Shown here one piece after another: positions 44,334 to 53,031 of a DNA stretch of 64,000 bases. Source of the DNA: Billgrantia montanilacus (GTDB lineage Bacteria > Pseudomonadota > Gammaproteobacteria > Pseudomonadales > Halomonadaceae); the NCBI RefSeq assembly GCF_003336675.1, contig NZ_QPII01000002.1:124001-188000 (forward strand), in the 5' to 3' direction. The translations under genes were made by a program, and so were the position numbers. The notes beneath the pieces are model-generated. The model had not been told where the DNA came from, made no database searches, and saw nothing but the letters and a program-made list of their open reading frames with translations. Every line of letters begins with the position of its first letter. Within the stretch, counting starts at the first letter, position 1.

Positions 44334-45749
44334 CTATCCACTCTGGTACGGGTTAGGCACGGCGGGATAGCGAGCCGGATAGGCCTCCATGAAGGCATGG
44401 GCGACCCGCAGTATGCGGGCGTCGTCATGCTTGCCACCCGCCAGTTGGAAACCAACGGGCAGGCCCGCATCGGTGAAGCCACAGGGCACCGATGCTGCGG
44501 GCTGCTGGCTGAGGTTGAACGGATAAGAAAACGGTGCCCACTCCTCCCAGTCCCGCATATCGCTGTCGGGCGGCACATTGTGAAGGATCTCGAACGGTGA
44601 GATGGCGACCGAGGGGGTCATCACCAGATGGTACTGCTGGTTGAAATGTTCCAGTTGCTGGGTCAGGCGGGCTCGGCCACGCAGCGCTCGGAACAGGTCC
44701 AGTGCACTCCACTGCTCTGCCCGCCTGGCATCGGACACCATACCCGGGTCGAGCAGCTCACGATTGCGCTCATCCATTTCGCAGTAGACCGCCAGCGACG
44801 CCGTGAACCAGAGCTTATTGAAGATTTCCAACGGTGATTCGAAGCCGGGGTCGACCTCCTCCACCACGGCACCCAGCGCCTCCAGCTTGTGGGCAGCCGC
44901 ACGCACCCTCTCCGCCACCTGGCTATCCACCCTGGCATAGCCCAGGTCCGGCGAATAGGCGATTCGCAGCCCCTGAAGCCCCTGACCCATCTCTTCGCCC
45001 CAGTCATCGGGCTGACCTCGCGTGGCATAAGGGTCGCGATAATCGTAGCGCCCGATGACGTTGAGCATGCTCACCGCATCGGTGACATTTCGTGTCAAGG
45101 GGCCGATGTGCGACAAGGTTGGCTCCTTCGAAGGCGGCCACTGAGGCGTCCACCCAAAGGTCGGCTTGAAGCCGAACACACCGGTGAAGGCAGCGGGAAT
45201 ACGGATCGACCCTCCTGAATCCCCGCCCTGATGCAGCACTCCCATATTGAGCGCGGCAGCGGCAGCGGCCCCCCCAGAAGAACCACCGGGCGTCAGCCGT
45301 GTATCCCAGGGATTGGCCGTCGCGCCATGCACCCTGTTGTCAGTGACCGCCTTCCAGCCGAACTCCGGCGTATTGGTCTTGCCGAGGATCACGGCCCCGG
45401 CCTCCCTCAGCAGGCGAGCTGGAGGCGAATCACTCTCGCAGGGGGCAGCGGACGCGGTCAACGAGCCATTCCTGGCCGGCATGCCGGCGACCTCAGTCAG
45501 GTCCTTCAATGAAACCGGCACGCCATCGATCGGGCTGAGCGCCCGCCCCTGCCCCCAGCGCCGTGCCGATGCATGGGCGGCGGCTTCGGCGCCCTCCTGG
45601 TCGACGTAGACGTAGGCATTGACCTCGCCGTCGAAGCGGTCGATTCGGTCGAGAGCGGCTCGCGTGGCCTCCAGCGGGGAAGCCTCATGGGATTCGAACA
45701 ATTTTCGCAGCTGGCTGGCATCCATGGTTCCCAGATCGGTATCGCTCAC
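44334..45749 (-). CDS. Amidase signature family hydrolase
   Basis: A 471-residue enzyme from GTG 45749, which has GGAGG 5 bases upstream. A TTG at 45761 overlaps that site. The Ser-cisSer-Lys triad regions are present: Lys in GVPVSLKDLTEVAG, TPGGSSGGAAAAAALNMG, and HQGGDSGGSIRIPAAFTG. Members hydrolyse amide bonds in small molecules (amidases, aryl-acylamidases, 6-aminohexanoate-type hydrolases). The substrate is not evident. It is not GatA, because no gatB or gatC is near. It converges with the c-di-GMP effector gene, 33 bases apart. Confidence 0.9.
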   Translation of the reverse strand: MSDTDLGTMDASQLRKLFESHEASPLEATRAALDRIDRFDGEVNAYVYVDQEGAEAAAHASARRWGQGRALSPIDGVPVSLKDLTEVAGMPARNGSLTASAAPCESDSPPARLLREAGAVILGKTNTPEFGWKAVTDNRVHGATANPWDTRLTPGGSSGGAAAAAALNMGVLHQGGDSGGSIRIPAAFTGVFGFKPTFGWTPQWPPSKEPTLSHIGPLTRNVTDAVSMLNVIGRYDYRDPYATRGQPDDWGEEMGQGLQGLRIAYSPDLGYARVDSQVAERVRAAAHKLEALGAVVEEVDPGFESPLEIFNKLWFTASLAVYCEMDERNRELLDPGMVSDARRAEQWSALDLFRALRGRARLTQQLEHFNQQYHLVMTPSVAISPFEILHNVPPDSDMRDWEEWAPFSYPFNLSQQPAASVPCGFTDAGLPVGFQLAGGKHDDARILRVAHAFMEAYPARYPAVPNPYQSG

Positions 45750-45875
45750 ACGGACCTCCAATTTTTCCAGTGAGTCCGTATAGAGTGTGGGAAATGTCTG
45801 CCATCTGACAAGTTAGCGGCGTCGACGCCTGGCAACCGGCGCGGGGATAGCCGTCGACGAACCACAGGTATACGA

Positions 45876-45910
45876 AAATGCCGCCTGGCGCTTTACGCCA
45901 GGCGGCATTT
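45876..45910 (-). terminator. Terminator of the tRNA-Ala gene
   Basis: A perfect 15-bp stem (AAATGCCGCCTGGCG / CGCCAGGCGGCATTT) with a 5-base loop. On the minus strand it continues into TTTTC. It lies 12 bases beyond the tRNA 3' end. Confidence 0.88.
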
Positions 45911-45922
45911 CATGAAATTCGA

Positions 45923-45998
45923 TGGTGGAGCCTAGCGGGATCGAACCGCTGACCTCAACACTGCCAGTGTTGCGCTCTCCCAGCTGAGCTAAGGCCCC
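45923..45998 (-). tRNA. tRNA-Ala (anticodon GGC)
   Basis: A 76-base cloverleaf on the minus strand with encoded CCA. The acceptor stem pairs GGGGCCT with AGGCTCC and contains the G3-U70 wobble pair that identifies alanine tRNAs. The anticodon loop is CTGGCAG (anticodon GGC). The T arm has GGTTCGATCC. A near-consensus sigma-70 promoter lies 30 bases upstream. Confidence 0.98.
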
Positions 45999-46027
45999 AC
46001 ATTGTTGCTCTTTCGAGAACGAGGCGA

Positions 46028-46056
46028 ATAATACCGACCCCCACCTGGCCCGTCAA
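46028..46056 (-). promoter_or_regulatory. Sigma-70 promoter of tRNA-Ala
   Basis: On the minus strand: TTGACG, 17 bases, TATTAT, followed by a short leader to the tRNA at 45998. Confidence 0.85.
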
Positions 46057-46218
46057 TATCACCAACAAGGTTTCACCCCCCGTTGACGATATCGTTTAGT
46101 ACCGGCACTTAGCCAATTTCCCTTGGACGACGAGTATGGCAAGCTTGGTGGCTGCTAGACCATCCGCTCTCTTCACGGACACCCCCGTGATCAACAGCAA
46201 CGACGAGGAACGTCAGCC

Positions 46219-46866
46219 TTGATCAAGGTTCTCATTGTCGACGACCATCACCTGGTTCGCACCAGTCTCGCTCGCCTGCTGGAGGAGGAGGAAGACATCG
46301 ACGTGGTAGGGGAGGCAGCCAGTGGAGAGGAAGCCATTACCCTGAGCCGCAAGCTCGATCCCGATGTGGTGCTGATGGACCTGCGCATGCCGGGTATCGG
46401 CGGCCTGGAAGCCACGCGCAAGATCATGCGCAACAGCGCCGACATCCGCGTACTGGCCCTGACCGGCTTCATGGAAGACAATTTCGCCCAGCGCCTGTTG
46501 GAAGCGGGAGCCGGAGGCTTCATCAGCAAGGACACACAGGTGCCCGATATGGTCGATGCGATCCGCAGCGTATTCGCCGGCCATCGCTATATCAGCCCCG
46601 ACATCGCTCAGCGCCTGGTACTGTCGCGCTTCGACTCGGAAGAAAACCCCTTCGACCAGCTCTCCCAGCGCGAGCTGCAGGTGGCAATGATGATCGTCAA
46701 TTGCCAGCGTGTCGCCGAGATATCCGACCGTCTCTTCCTCAGCCCGAAGACCGTGAACACCTACCGCTACCGGATCTTCGAGAAACTGGGTGTGCAGACC
46801 GACGTCGAGCTCACCCACCTGGGCCTGAAGCATGGCCTGGTCGATGGATTCGACACCACCACCTGA
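46219..46866 (+). CDS. uvrY: GacA/UvrY-type response regulator
   Basis: A 215-residue regulator starting at TTG 46219 (MIKVLIVDDHHLVRTSLARL), with GAGGAA upstream. The receiver domain has phospho-acceptor Asp in VVLMDLRMPGIGG, Thr in ALTG and Lys in GFISKDTQ. The C-terminal LuxR-type HTH has LSQRELQVAMMIV and SPKTVNTYRYRIFEKLGV. It would pair with a BarA/GacS kinase (not in the window) to drive Csr/Rsm small RNAs. The uvrY-uvrC-pgsA order is the conserved gammaproteobacterial one. The TTG start may limit its level. Confidence 0.95.
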   Translation: MIKVLIVDDHHLVRTSLARLLEEEEDIDVVGEAASGEEAITLSRKLDPDVVLMDLRMPGIGGLEATRKIMRNSADIRVLALTGFMEDNFAQRLLEAGAGGFISKDTQVPDMVDAIRSVFAGHRYISPDIAQRLVLSRFDSEENPFDQLSQRELQVAMMIVNCQRVAEISDRLFLSPKTVNTYRYRIFEKLGVQTDVELTHLGLKHGLVDGFDTTT

Positions 46867-46914
46867 TGGGAACGATCTGGTAAGCTGGAGGCTCACGCTC
46901 CAGCCAGTCCCAAG

Positions 46915-48729
46915 ATGACCTTCGACTCCCGGCAGTTCCTCGCCCACCTGACCCAGGCACCGGGCATCTATCGCATGCTCGACGCGCAAGGCGACACCCT
47001 TTACGTGGGCAAGGCCAAGCGCCTCAAGGCCCGCCTGGCCAGCTACTTCCGCGGCGCCCTCAACGCCAAGACGCAAGCCATGGTAGGGCGTATAGCAGAC
47101 GTTCAGGTCACCGTCACCCGCAGCGAAATCGAAGCGCTGCTCCTCGAGCAAACCTTGATCAAGGAGCTGCGGCCGCCCTACAACATCCTGCTTCGCGACG
47201 ACAAGTCCTATCCCTTCGTCTTTGTCACCGATCGCCACCCCTATCCGGCGCTCGAGTACAAGCGAGCCAGAAGGCGTCACGAGGATGGCCGCTATCTCGG
47301 CCCCTACCCCAGCAGCGGTGCGGTACGCGAAAGCCTTTCGCTGATGCAGAAAATCTTCCGCATCCGCAACTGTGAGGACAGTGTCTTCGCGCATCGAACA
47401 CGTCCCTGTCTGCAGTACCAGATCCAGCGCTGCAGCGCCCCCTGCGTAGGCTATATCAGCGAAGCCGACTATCGGCGCGATCTTGAGCATGCCGTCATGT
47501 GCCTGGAAGGCCGTAGCGAGCAAGTCACCAGCGAGCTGACCGAGGCCATGGAGGCCGCCAGCCGGGCGCTGGCCTTCGAGGACGCCGCACGCCTGCGCGA
47601 CCAGGTCCAGCACCTGCGCCAGCTTCAGCAGCGCCAGTTCGTCGATACCGAGGGCGGCGACGCCGATGTCTTCGCCTTGGCGGAGCGCGAGGACTCGCTG
47701 TGCATCTCCGTGCTGGCGGTGCGCCAGGGGCGCCTGCTTGGGGCACGCCATCACAAGCCCGGCAACAGCCTGGGCCTGGCGGCCTGCGACCTGCTGGCTG
47801 AATTCGTCAGCCAGTACTACCTCGGCCAGGGTCGGGAAATTCCCCGGGAAGTGATCACCAGCCTGGCGCTTGCCGATGCCGATATCCTGGAAAGTGCGCT
47901 TGCGGCTCGCGCCGAGCGCCGCGTTCGCCTGACACACAGCGTGCGTGGCCATCGCCAGCAATGGCTCGAGCTCGCACGCACTAACGCCGAGCAGCAATTG
48001 GCGGGGCAATTGGCCAGCCAGGCGCAGATCACCCACCGTTTCGATGCACTGCGTGACGCCCTGGCACTGACCCAGACGCCGCAGCGGCTGGAGTGCTTCG
48101 ACATCAGCCACAGCCATGGAGAGGCCACCGTGGCCTCCTGCGTGGTCTTCGACCTGAGCGGGCCACGGAAATCGGACTACCGGCGTTTCAATATCGAGGG
48201 CGTGCCGGCCGGCGACGATTACGCCGCCATGCGCCAGGCCCTGAGCCGTCGCTTTCGTCGCCTCGCCGAGGGAGAAGGCGTGGCGCCGGACATCCTGCTG
48301 GTGGATGGCGGCAAGGGACAGTTGAACCAGGCCCGTGAGGTGCTGGCCGAGCTGGGGCTCGAGCATATTCTGTTGCTTGGCGTGGCCAAGGGCACCACGC
48401 GGCGGGCCGGCCTGGAGACCCTGTTCGTGGAAACCGTCGACCGCACGCTCGACCTGGATAGCGCCTCCCCGGCCCTGCATCTCATCCAGCATGTGCGTGA
48501 CGAAGCACACCGCTTCGCCATAACCGGGCACCGCACCCGGCGCGACAAGGCCAGGCGCAGCTCAACACTGGAAGACATCGAAGGCATCGGGCCCAAGCGC
48601 CGACGGGAACTCCTGCGCTTCTTCGGCGGCCTACAGGGCGTCAAGCAGGCCAGCCGCGAGGAGCTGGAGAGGGTACCCGGCATCAGCGCCACACTGGCCG
48701 AGACGATTCATCGCTCGCTGCATGGATGA
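46915..48729 (+). CDS. uvrC: Excinuclease ABC subunit C
   Basis: A 604-residue nucleotide-excision-repair nuclease. An N-terminal GIY-YIG domain (APGIYRMLDAQGDTLYVGKA) is followed by a UvrBC domain (about 200-235), the C-terminal RNase H-like nuclease (LECFDISHSHGEATVASCVV) and paired helix-hairpin-helix motifs (LEDIEGIGPKRRRELL; LERVPGISATLAETI). It makes both incisions around UvrB-bound damage. It lies 48 bases after uvrY. Confidence 0.98.
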   Translation: MTFDSRQFLAHLTQAPGIYRMLDAQGDTLYVGKAKRLKARLASYFRGALNAKTQAMVGRIADVQVTVTRSEIEALLLEQTLIKELRPPYNILLRDDKSYPFVFVTDRHPYPALEYKRARRRHEDGRYLGPYPSSGAVRESLSLMQKIFRIRNCEDSVFAHRTRPCLQYQIQRCSAPCVGYISEADYRRDLEHAVMCLEGRSEQVTSELTEAMEAASRALAFEDAARLRDQVQHLRQLQQRQFVDTEGGDADVFALAEREDSLCISVLAVRQGRLLGARHHKPGNSLGLAACDLLAEFVSQYYLGQGREIPREVITSLALADADILESALAARAERRVRLTHSVRGHRQQWLELARTNAEQQLAGQLASQAQITHRFDALRDALALTQTPQRLECFDISHSHGEATVASCVVFDLSGPRKSDYRRFNIEGVPAGDDYAAMRQALSRRFRRLAEGEGVAPDILLVDGGKGQLNQAREVLAELGLEHILLLGVAKGTTRRAGLETLFVETVDRTLDLDSASPALHLIQHVRDEAHRFAITGHRTRRDKARRSSTLEDIEGIGPKRRRELLRFFGGLQGVKQASREELERVPGISATLAETIHRSLHG

Positions 48730-48798
48730 AAGAGGCCACTGCGGATAGAATGGTGGCCTTCTCGGCAACCCTGACCTCAGGCAAGGATCCCCCTGTCA

Positions 48799-49347
48799 AT
48801 GAACATCCCCAACATCCTGACGCTGGCTAGAATCGCCTTCATCCCGCTGCTGGTGGTGTTCTTCTATCTGCCCTTCGCCTGGAGCATGCCGATAGCCGCC
48901 GGCCTTTTCGCCCTGGCGGCGGTAACTGACTGGCTGGACGGCTACCTGGCACGCCGCTGGGACCAGGCCACGCCCTTCGGCGCCTTCCTCGACCCGGTGG
49001 CGGACAAGCTGATGGTCGCCGTCGCCCTGGCCCTGCTGATCGAGCGCTTCGACAGCGTCTGGCTGACGCTACCGGCGCTGGTGATCATCGGCCGCGAGAT
49101 CGTCATCTCGGCCCTGCGTGAGTGGATGGCCGAGATGGGCAAGCGCGGCAGCGTCGCCGTCTCCTGGCTGGGAAAGGTCAAGACCACCCTGCAGATGGTT
49201 GCGCTGTTGCTGCTGCTGGCCTTCTCGCCGGGCACCCAGCTCGCCCTGGTCGGCGTCGCCACGCTCTACGTTGCCGCCATCCTGACCCTCTGGTCCATGG
49301 CGCTCTACCTGCGTTCTGCCTGGCCCCACCTGAGCCGCTCCATGTAG
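48799..49347 (+). CDS. pgsA: CDP-diacylglycerol-glycerol-3-phosphate 3-phosphatidyltransferase
   Basis: A 182-residue inner-membrane enzyme of the CDP-alcohol phosphotransferase family. The active-site motif D-G-x2-A-R-x8-G-x3-D-x3-D is present in [20 protein letters not shown] and LDPVADKLM. It makes phosphatidylglycerophosphate, the first committed step to phosphatidylglycerol and cardiolipin. It follows uvrC by 69 bases and precedes the tRNA operon, as in Escherichia coli. Confidence 0.97.
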   Translation: MNIPNILTLARIAFIPLLVVFFYLPFAWSMPIAAGLFALAAVTDWLDGYLARRWDQATPFGAFLDPVADKLMVAVALALLIERFDSVWLTLPALVIIGREIVISALREWMAEMGKRGSVAVSWLGKVKTTLQMVALLLLLAFSPGTQLALVGVATLYVAAILTLWSMALYLRSAWPHLSRSM

Positions 49348-49367
49348 TACTCGATGCCAACAAGTGA

Positions 49368-49395
49368 TTGACAGAAACGACCTTATCCGTATAAT
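49368..49395 (+). promoter_or_regulatory. Sigma-70 promoter of the Gly-Cys-Leu tRNA operon
   Basis: TTGACA, 16 bases, TATAAT: both hexamers are exact consensus. It lies 15 bases upstream of the first mature tRNA base and 20 bases after the pgsA stop. Confidence 0.93.
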
Positions 49396-49410
49396 TCGCT
49401 CTCGAGTCGA

Positions 49411-49485
49411 GCGGGAATAGCTCAGTGGTAGAGCATCGCCTTGCCAAGGCGAGGGTCGGGAGTTCGAATCTCCTTTCCCGCTCCA
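49411..49485 (+). tRNA. tRNA-Gly (anticodon GCC)
   Basis: A 75-base cloverleaf with encoded CCA. Acceptor GCGGGAA pairs with TTTCCCGC, the anticodon loop is TTGCCAA, and the T loop is TTCGAAT. First gene of a three-tRNA operon in the same order as glyW-cysT-leuZ of E. coli. Confidence 0.98.
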
Positions 49486-49533
49486 ATCTCTTCGGGTAAT
49501 GCCTTGGAACAAGGTTCCCAAGAGAGGCGGTAT

Positions 49534-49584
49534 CGAGGGTCGTGAGCCGGTATGCCGGTCCGATCGATCTCCTTTCCCGATCCA
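49534..49584 (+). pseudogene. Degenerate tRNA-Gly 3' fragment
   Basis: CGAGGGTCGTGAG (49534-49546) and, after an unrelated 17 bases, TCGATCTCCTTTCCCGATCC (49564-49583) closely match the anticodon-arm-to-T-arm and 3' acceptor parts of the functional tRNA-Gly just upstream. There is no 5' half and no intact acceptor pairing, so it is a remnant of a tandem tRNA-Gly copy. Confidence 0.6.
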
Positions 49585-49597
49585 TACGACTCATTGA

Positions 49598-49671
49598 GGC
49601 TGGATGGCAGAGTGGTTATGCAGCGGACTGCAACTCCGTGTACGCCGGTTCGATTCCGACTCCAGCCTCCA
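49598..49671 (+). tRNA. tRNA-Cys (anticodon GCA)
   Basis: A 74-base cloverleaf with encoded CCA. Acceptor GGCTGGA pairs with TCCAGCC, the anticodon loop is CTGCAAC, and the T loop is TTCGATT. Second intact gene of the tRNA operon. Confidence 0.98.
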
Positions 49672-49708
49672 CTTATTCCCTTCAGTTGTCTGCTCGAAAT
49701 CCCGTGCC

Positions 49709-49795
49709 GCCCGGATGGCGAAATTGGTAGACGCAAGAGACTTAAAATCTCTCGGTGGCAACACCGTGCCGGTTCGAGCCCGGCTCCGGGCACCA
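49709..49795 (+). tRNA. tRNA-Leu (anticodon TAA)
   Basis: An 87-base class II tRNA with encoded CCA and a long variable arm (CTCGGTGGCAACACCGT). Acceptor GCCCGGA pairs with TCCGGGC, and the anticodon loop is CTTAAAA. Last gene of the operon. No integrase or attachment-site duplication is visible next to it. Confidence 0.98.
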
Positions 49796-49888
49796 GACTC
49801 TTCGCTATCCTGCTCCTCTACCGGTATCATCGGACGCTAACGAGCCGAGTCAGTCGGCTGATGTGACAGGATCCAGCGAGACCCCCGA

Positions 49889-51460
49889 ATGCCCCGTAGC
49901 GAACATGACGTACTGATTGTCGGCGGTGGCGTTGCCGGCCTGACCCTCGCACTGCACGCAGCAGGCCATCGCCGCGTGACCCTGGTTCGCCCCGCAAGCG
50001 ACGATCAAAGCGCCAGCCGATGGGCACAAGGTGGCATTGCCGCCGTTCTCTCTCCGCAAGACGATTTCGATGCCCATGTGGCCGACACCCTGGTGGCAGG
50101 TGCCGGCCTGTGCGACGAACGCGCCGTCCGCTTCACCGTCGAACAGGGGCCCGCCGCCATTGAATGGCTACTTTCACTGGGCGTTCCCTTTACTCGCGAC
50201 CCGGACCCCGCCTCGCCCTACCCCTTCCACCTGACTCGAGAAGGGGGGCACGGGGCACGACGCATCATTCATGCCGAAGACGCTACCGGGCGCGCCGTAC
50301 TCGACACCCTGATGGCCAACGCCCTGGCCCACCCCGCCATCACGATACGGAACGATCTCACCGCCATCGGTCTGCTCGCCGATACCCTCGGCCAGTGCCG
50401 CGGGGCACGCTGCCTGAGCGAGCGAGGCGAGCCGACCGAACTGCTGGCAGCCGACACCATCCTGGCGACGGGCGGCGCCAGTGGCCTCTATCGACACACC
50501 ACCAGCCCCAACCCAGCCAGCGGCGAAGGCATGCTGATGGCCGCCGAGCTCGGCGCCGAGGTGATGAACCTGGAGTTCCAGCAGTTCCATCCCACCTGCC
50601 TCTACGATCCGGAAGGCACCCCCTTCCTGATCAGCGAAGCGGTCAGGGGGGAAGGGGGCCACCTGTTGAACGCGCAAGGCGAACGCTTCATGCCGGCGCT
50701 GGACCCGCGGGCGGAATTGGCGCCCCGGGATATCGTCGCCCGCGCCATCGATGCCGAAATGCAGCGCACCGGGGCACCCCACGTCTGGCTCGATGTACGC
50801 CACCTGGGTGAAGCTGCGATTCGCCACCACTTCCCCACCATTCACGCGCACTGCCTTGGTCGCGGGATGGATATCGCCCAACAGCCGATACCGGTGGTGC
50901 CTGCTGCTCACTACAGCTGCGGCGGGGTCGCCACTGATCTCGACGGCGCCTCCACCGTCCCCCGCCTCTACGCCATCGGGGAAGCGGCCTGCACCGGCCT
51001 GCACGGCGCCAACCGCATGGCCAGCAACTCACTGCTGGAGTGCCTGGTCTTCGCCCGCAGCTGTGCGTCACGCCTGGCCGAAGTGCCGCCGCCTCTCCCT
51101 GCACCGCTGGAGGAGTGGCAGCCAGGGCGACGGCATGTGGATCTCGATCAGGTTCGGCACTGGCGCCGGGCCATGCGCGACATCATGAGTTATCGTGTCG
51201 CCATCGTGCGGCGGGATGAGGGCCTGGAAAACGCGGCGAGCGAGCTTCGCGCATTGAGCGCCGAGGTGGAAGAAGCGGTGAACCACGCCGCCCCGAGCGC
51301 GCCCCTTGCCAGCCTATGGCATGCCATGAGGCTGGCAAGGTTGACCGTGATGGCAGCCAGAGCACGCCGGGAGTCGCGCGGCTTGCACTTCAATCCCGAC
51401 TGCCCTGAACCGGCGCCGAATCCTCAACCTTCCCGACTGCATATCACTGATATCGAATAA
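49889..51460 (+). CDS. nadB: L-aspartate oxidase
   Basis: A 523-residue flavoenzyme. The N-terminal FAD dinucleotide fold has DVLIVGGGVAGLTLALHAAG. Other succinate-dehydrogenase-family motifs are SRWAQGGIAAVL, ATGGASGLYRHTTSPNPASG, NLEFQQFHPTCLY and GANRMASNSLLECLVFA. It oxidises L-aspartate to iminoaspartate, which NadA converts to quinolinate for NAD synthesis. It converges with ygfX, 50 bases apart. Confidence 0.97.
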   Translation: MPRSEHDVLIVGGGVAGLTLALHAAGHRRVTLVRPASDDQSASRWAQGGIAAVLSPQDDFDAHVADTLVAGAGLCDERAVRFTVEQGPAAIEWLLSLGVPFTRDPDPASPYPFHLTREGGHGARRIIHAEDATGRAVLDTLMANALAHPAITIRNDLTAIGLLADTLGQCRGARCLSERGEPTELLAADTILATGGASGLYRHTTSPNPASGEGMLMAAELGAEVMNLEFQQFHPTCLYDPEGTPFLISEAVRGEGGHLLNAQGERFMPALDPRAELAPRDIVARAIDAEMQRTGAPHVWLDVRHLGEAAIRHHFPTIHAHCLGRGMDIAQQPIPVVPAAHYSCGGVATDLDGASTVPRLYAIGEAACTGLHGANRMASNSLLECLVFARSCASRLAEVPPPLPAPLEEWQPGRRHVDLDQVRHWRRAMRDIMSYRVAIVRRDEGLENAASELRALSAEVEEAVNHAAPSAPLASLWHAMRLARLTVMAARARRESRGLHFNPDCPEPAPNPQPSRLHITDIE

Positions 51461-51510
51461 GAAACTCGAATGATTAAACCGGGAAAAATGTAAAGCGCTG
51501 GCGAGAACCG

Positions 51511-51924
51511 TCAGCCAGAATGAACCAGCCAGCGACGCAGCTGGCGCAGCGACTCCCGGGAACTGCTGTCCGGCCATAGCCATATACGGCTGCCCTCGAT
51601 CTCGAGCGCAATCAGCCAGGGCCCCAGATAGCGGCAGCGCAGTGCGACATCCTGTCTCTCATCACCCGACCGGGGCCGCCAATCCCAGCGACAACCGACT
51701 TTCTCCCGGGGCACGATACGCAGCTCACCGCAGACACGGCCATGCTCGCGCCGCCATGCCGTCATCAACAACGCCATCAGCCCCAACCAGGCCATGCCCA
51801 GACCTGCCAGCCAGGTAGCACCATAGCGGACCAGCAGAGCCAACAGCACCAGAGACAACAGGCCGTGGACCCAGCGTGCCAGCCTAGACGGGACGACGCG
51901 GATCGTTATCGGCGTTCTCGGCAT
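51511..51924 (-). CDS. ygfX: YgfX-like (CptA) inner-membrane protein
   Basis: A 137-residue protein with two N-terminal membrane helices (about 20-60: LLSLVLLALLVRYGATWLAG and MAWLGLMALLMTAW). A short cytoplasmic domain has ALRCRYLGPWLIALEIEG and ends RESLRQLRRWLVHSG. Size, topology and overlap with the end of sdhE match YgfX. YgfX has been described as a cell-division-affecting toxin-like partner of SdhE/CptB, though that role is debated. The assigned ATG overlaps sdhE by 41 bases. Confidence 0.82.
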   Translation of the reverse strand: MPRTPITIRVVPSRLARWVHGLLSLVLLALLVRYGATWLAGLGMAWLGLMALLMTAWRREHGRVCGELRIVPREKVGCRWDWRPRSGDERQDVALRCRYLGPWLIALEIEGSRIWLWPDSSSRESLRQLRRWLVHSG

Positions 51925-52234
51925 GTTCCTGAATCAGCCGTACGATTCGATGAAAGGCGGGATCTTCCGGCTGCTCGCGCCGCATCAGCCAGGCGAACAG
52001 GTCTTGATCCTCCCCTTCGATCAGCAGCCGGTAGGCGTTCTGGTCCTCGGCGCCCAGGTGGTCAAAACAGTGCTCGAGAAAGGGAATCAGCAGCAGGTCC
52101 AGCTCCCACATGCCACGGCGGGAGTGCCAGTAGAGCTGCTTGCGCAGGGCCGCCGCTTCGGGGGTTGTCACTTGGTCATCCGGATTCGTCGTGTCGCTCA
52201 ACGTCTGCCTCGGCTGTGCTGGTGAGTAAGCCAT
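51884..52234 (-). CDS. sdhE: FAD assembly factor SdhE
   Basis: A 116-residue protein from the ATG at 52234. It contains the SdhE signature RRGMWELDLLLIPFLEHC, in which the RGxxE motif contacts flavin enzymes, and DLFAWLMRREQP. SdhE promotes covalent FAD attachment to succinate dehydrogenase. nadB, just downstream and convergent, encodes a related flavoprotein, though it is not known to need SdhE. The N-terminal 25 residues are Ala/Thr/Asp-rich and variable. Confidence 0.92.
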   Translation of the reverse strand: MAYSPAQPRQTLSDTTNPDDQVTTPEAAALRKQLYWHSRRGMWELDLLLIPFLEHCFDHLGAEDQNAYRLLIEGEDQDLFAWLMRREQPEDPAFHRIVRLIQEHAENADNDPRRPV

Positions 52235-52291
52235 CAGTATACCGGAGCCACCCGAAGGGGGCAGCACAACCGGTCGCTTTCGAAGGATTGC

Positions 52292-52320
52292 TTGACCTTG
52301 GTCGTAGTGCGTTGTTTTAT
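52292..52320 (+). promoter_or_regulatory. Candidate sigma-70 promoter of ihfB
   Basis: TTGACC, 17 bases, TTTTAT, about 80 bases upstream of the ihfB ATG. The -35 is good and the -10 is weak. Without rpsA in front, ihfB needs a promoter in this region. Confidence 0.45.
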
Positions 52321-52402
52321 CTCGGTTTGCGCAGTATGCTGATGACAGAACAATAATCTCGCCCAGGTCCAACCGGATCAGGGGGCTGCCTGGAGATCAC
52401 CG

Positions 52403-52699
52403 ATGACCAAATCCGAATTGATCGAGCAGATTGCGATGCATCAGCCGGAGCTTTCGATCAAGGAAGTCGAATCTGCGGTTCGCCTGATCCTTGACGACAT
52501 CACCGATACCCTGGCCGAGGGTGGCCGGGTGGAAATTCGTGGCTTTGGCAGCTTTTCGTTGCACTATCGCGAGCCGCGCGTCGGCCGCAATCCCAAGACA
52601 GGCGACCCGGTCGCACTCGAGGGCAAGTTCGTGCCACACTTCAAACCGGGCAAGGAGCTTCGCGAGCAGGTCAATGCCAGCCGCGCCCTCGGCTACTAA
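52403..52699 (+). CDS. ihfB: Integration host factor subunit beta
   Basis: A 98-residue DNA-bending protein. N-terminal [20 protein letters not shown] and the beta-ribbon arm [20 protein letters not shown] are diagnostic of IHF-beta. The proline at the intercalating tip lies within [12 protein letters not shown]. It pairs with IhfA (elsewhere). In most gammaproteobacteria rpsA is immediately upstream, but here the upstream neighbour is divergent sdhE. Confidence 0.97.
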   Translation: MTKSELIEQIAMHQPELSIKEVESAVRLILDDITDTLAEGGRVEIRGFGSFSLHYREPRVGRNPKTGDPVALEGKFVPHFKPGKELREQVNASRALGY

Positions 52700-52725
52700 C
52701 CGACTTTTCTACAAGGGATACCCAC

Positions 52726-53031
52726 ATGCGTTGGCTCAAAGGCCTTATCCTGGCCATTATTCTGCTGGCGGTACTACTGGTCGGCATCCTGTTTGCCGTG
52801 AACAACCAGCAGACGGTGCCGCTCAATTTGATCTGGACGGAGCTGCCGGCCGTTTCGCTTTCGGTCTGGCTGCTCGCCGCCTTGGTCTGTGGCGTCTTGC
52901 TGGGCATGCTGGCCATGACCGGAGTATGGCTGAGACTGCGCACAGCGCTATCCCGAGCCCAGCGACAGAACCGGCAACAGCGCAAGGAGCTCGACCGGCT
53001 GCGTGTGCAGGAGCTCAAGGAACTGCCCTAA
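52726..53031 (+). CDS. lapA: Lipopolysaccharide assembly protein LapA
   Basis: A 101-residue inner-membrane protein with two helices (LILAIILLAVLLVGILFAVN and VSLSVWLLAALVCGVLLGML), then a cytoplasmic coiled coil (RTALSRAQRQNRQQRKELDR). It is the DUF1049/YciS family partner of LapB, which controls LpxC turnover and LPS amount. Its stop abuts the lapB ATG. Confidence 0.93.
   Translation: MRWLKGLILAIILLAVLLVGILFAVNNQQTVPLNLIWTELPAVSLSVWLLAALVCGVLLGMLAMTGVWLRLRTALSRAQRQNRQQRKELDRLRVQELKELP

Noticed and set aside
46213..48531. A 772-codon open frame antisense to uvrC, and similar long antisense frames at 10074-11597 and 40529-42061
   Set aside because: They mirror strongly coding genes in high-GC DNA, lack recognisable domains and ribosome sites, and have the composition expected of reverse-strand shadows.
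49709..49888. tRNA-Leu as an integration site
   Set aside because: No integrase gene, no repeat of the tRNA 3' end downstream, and the flanking genes are ordinary housekeeping genes.
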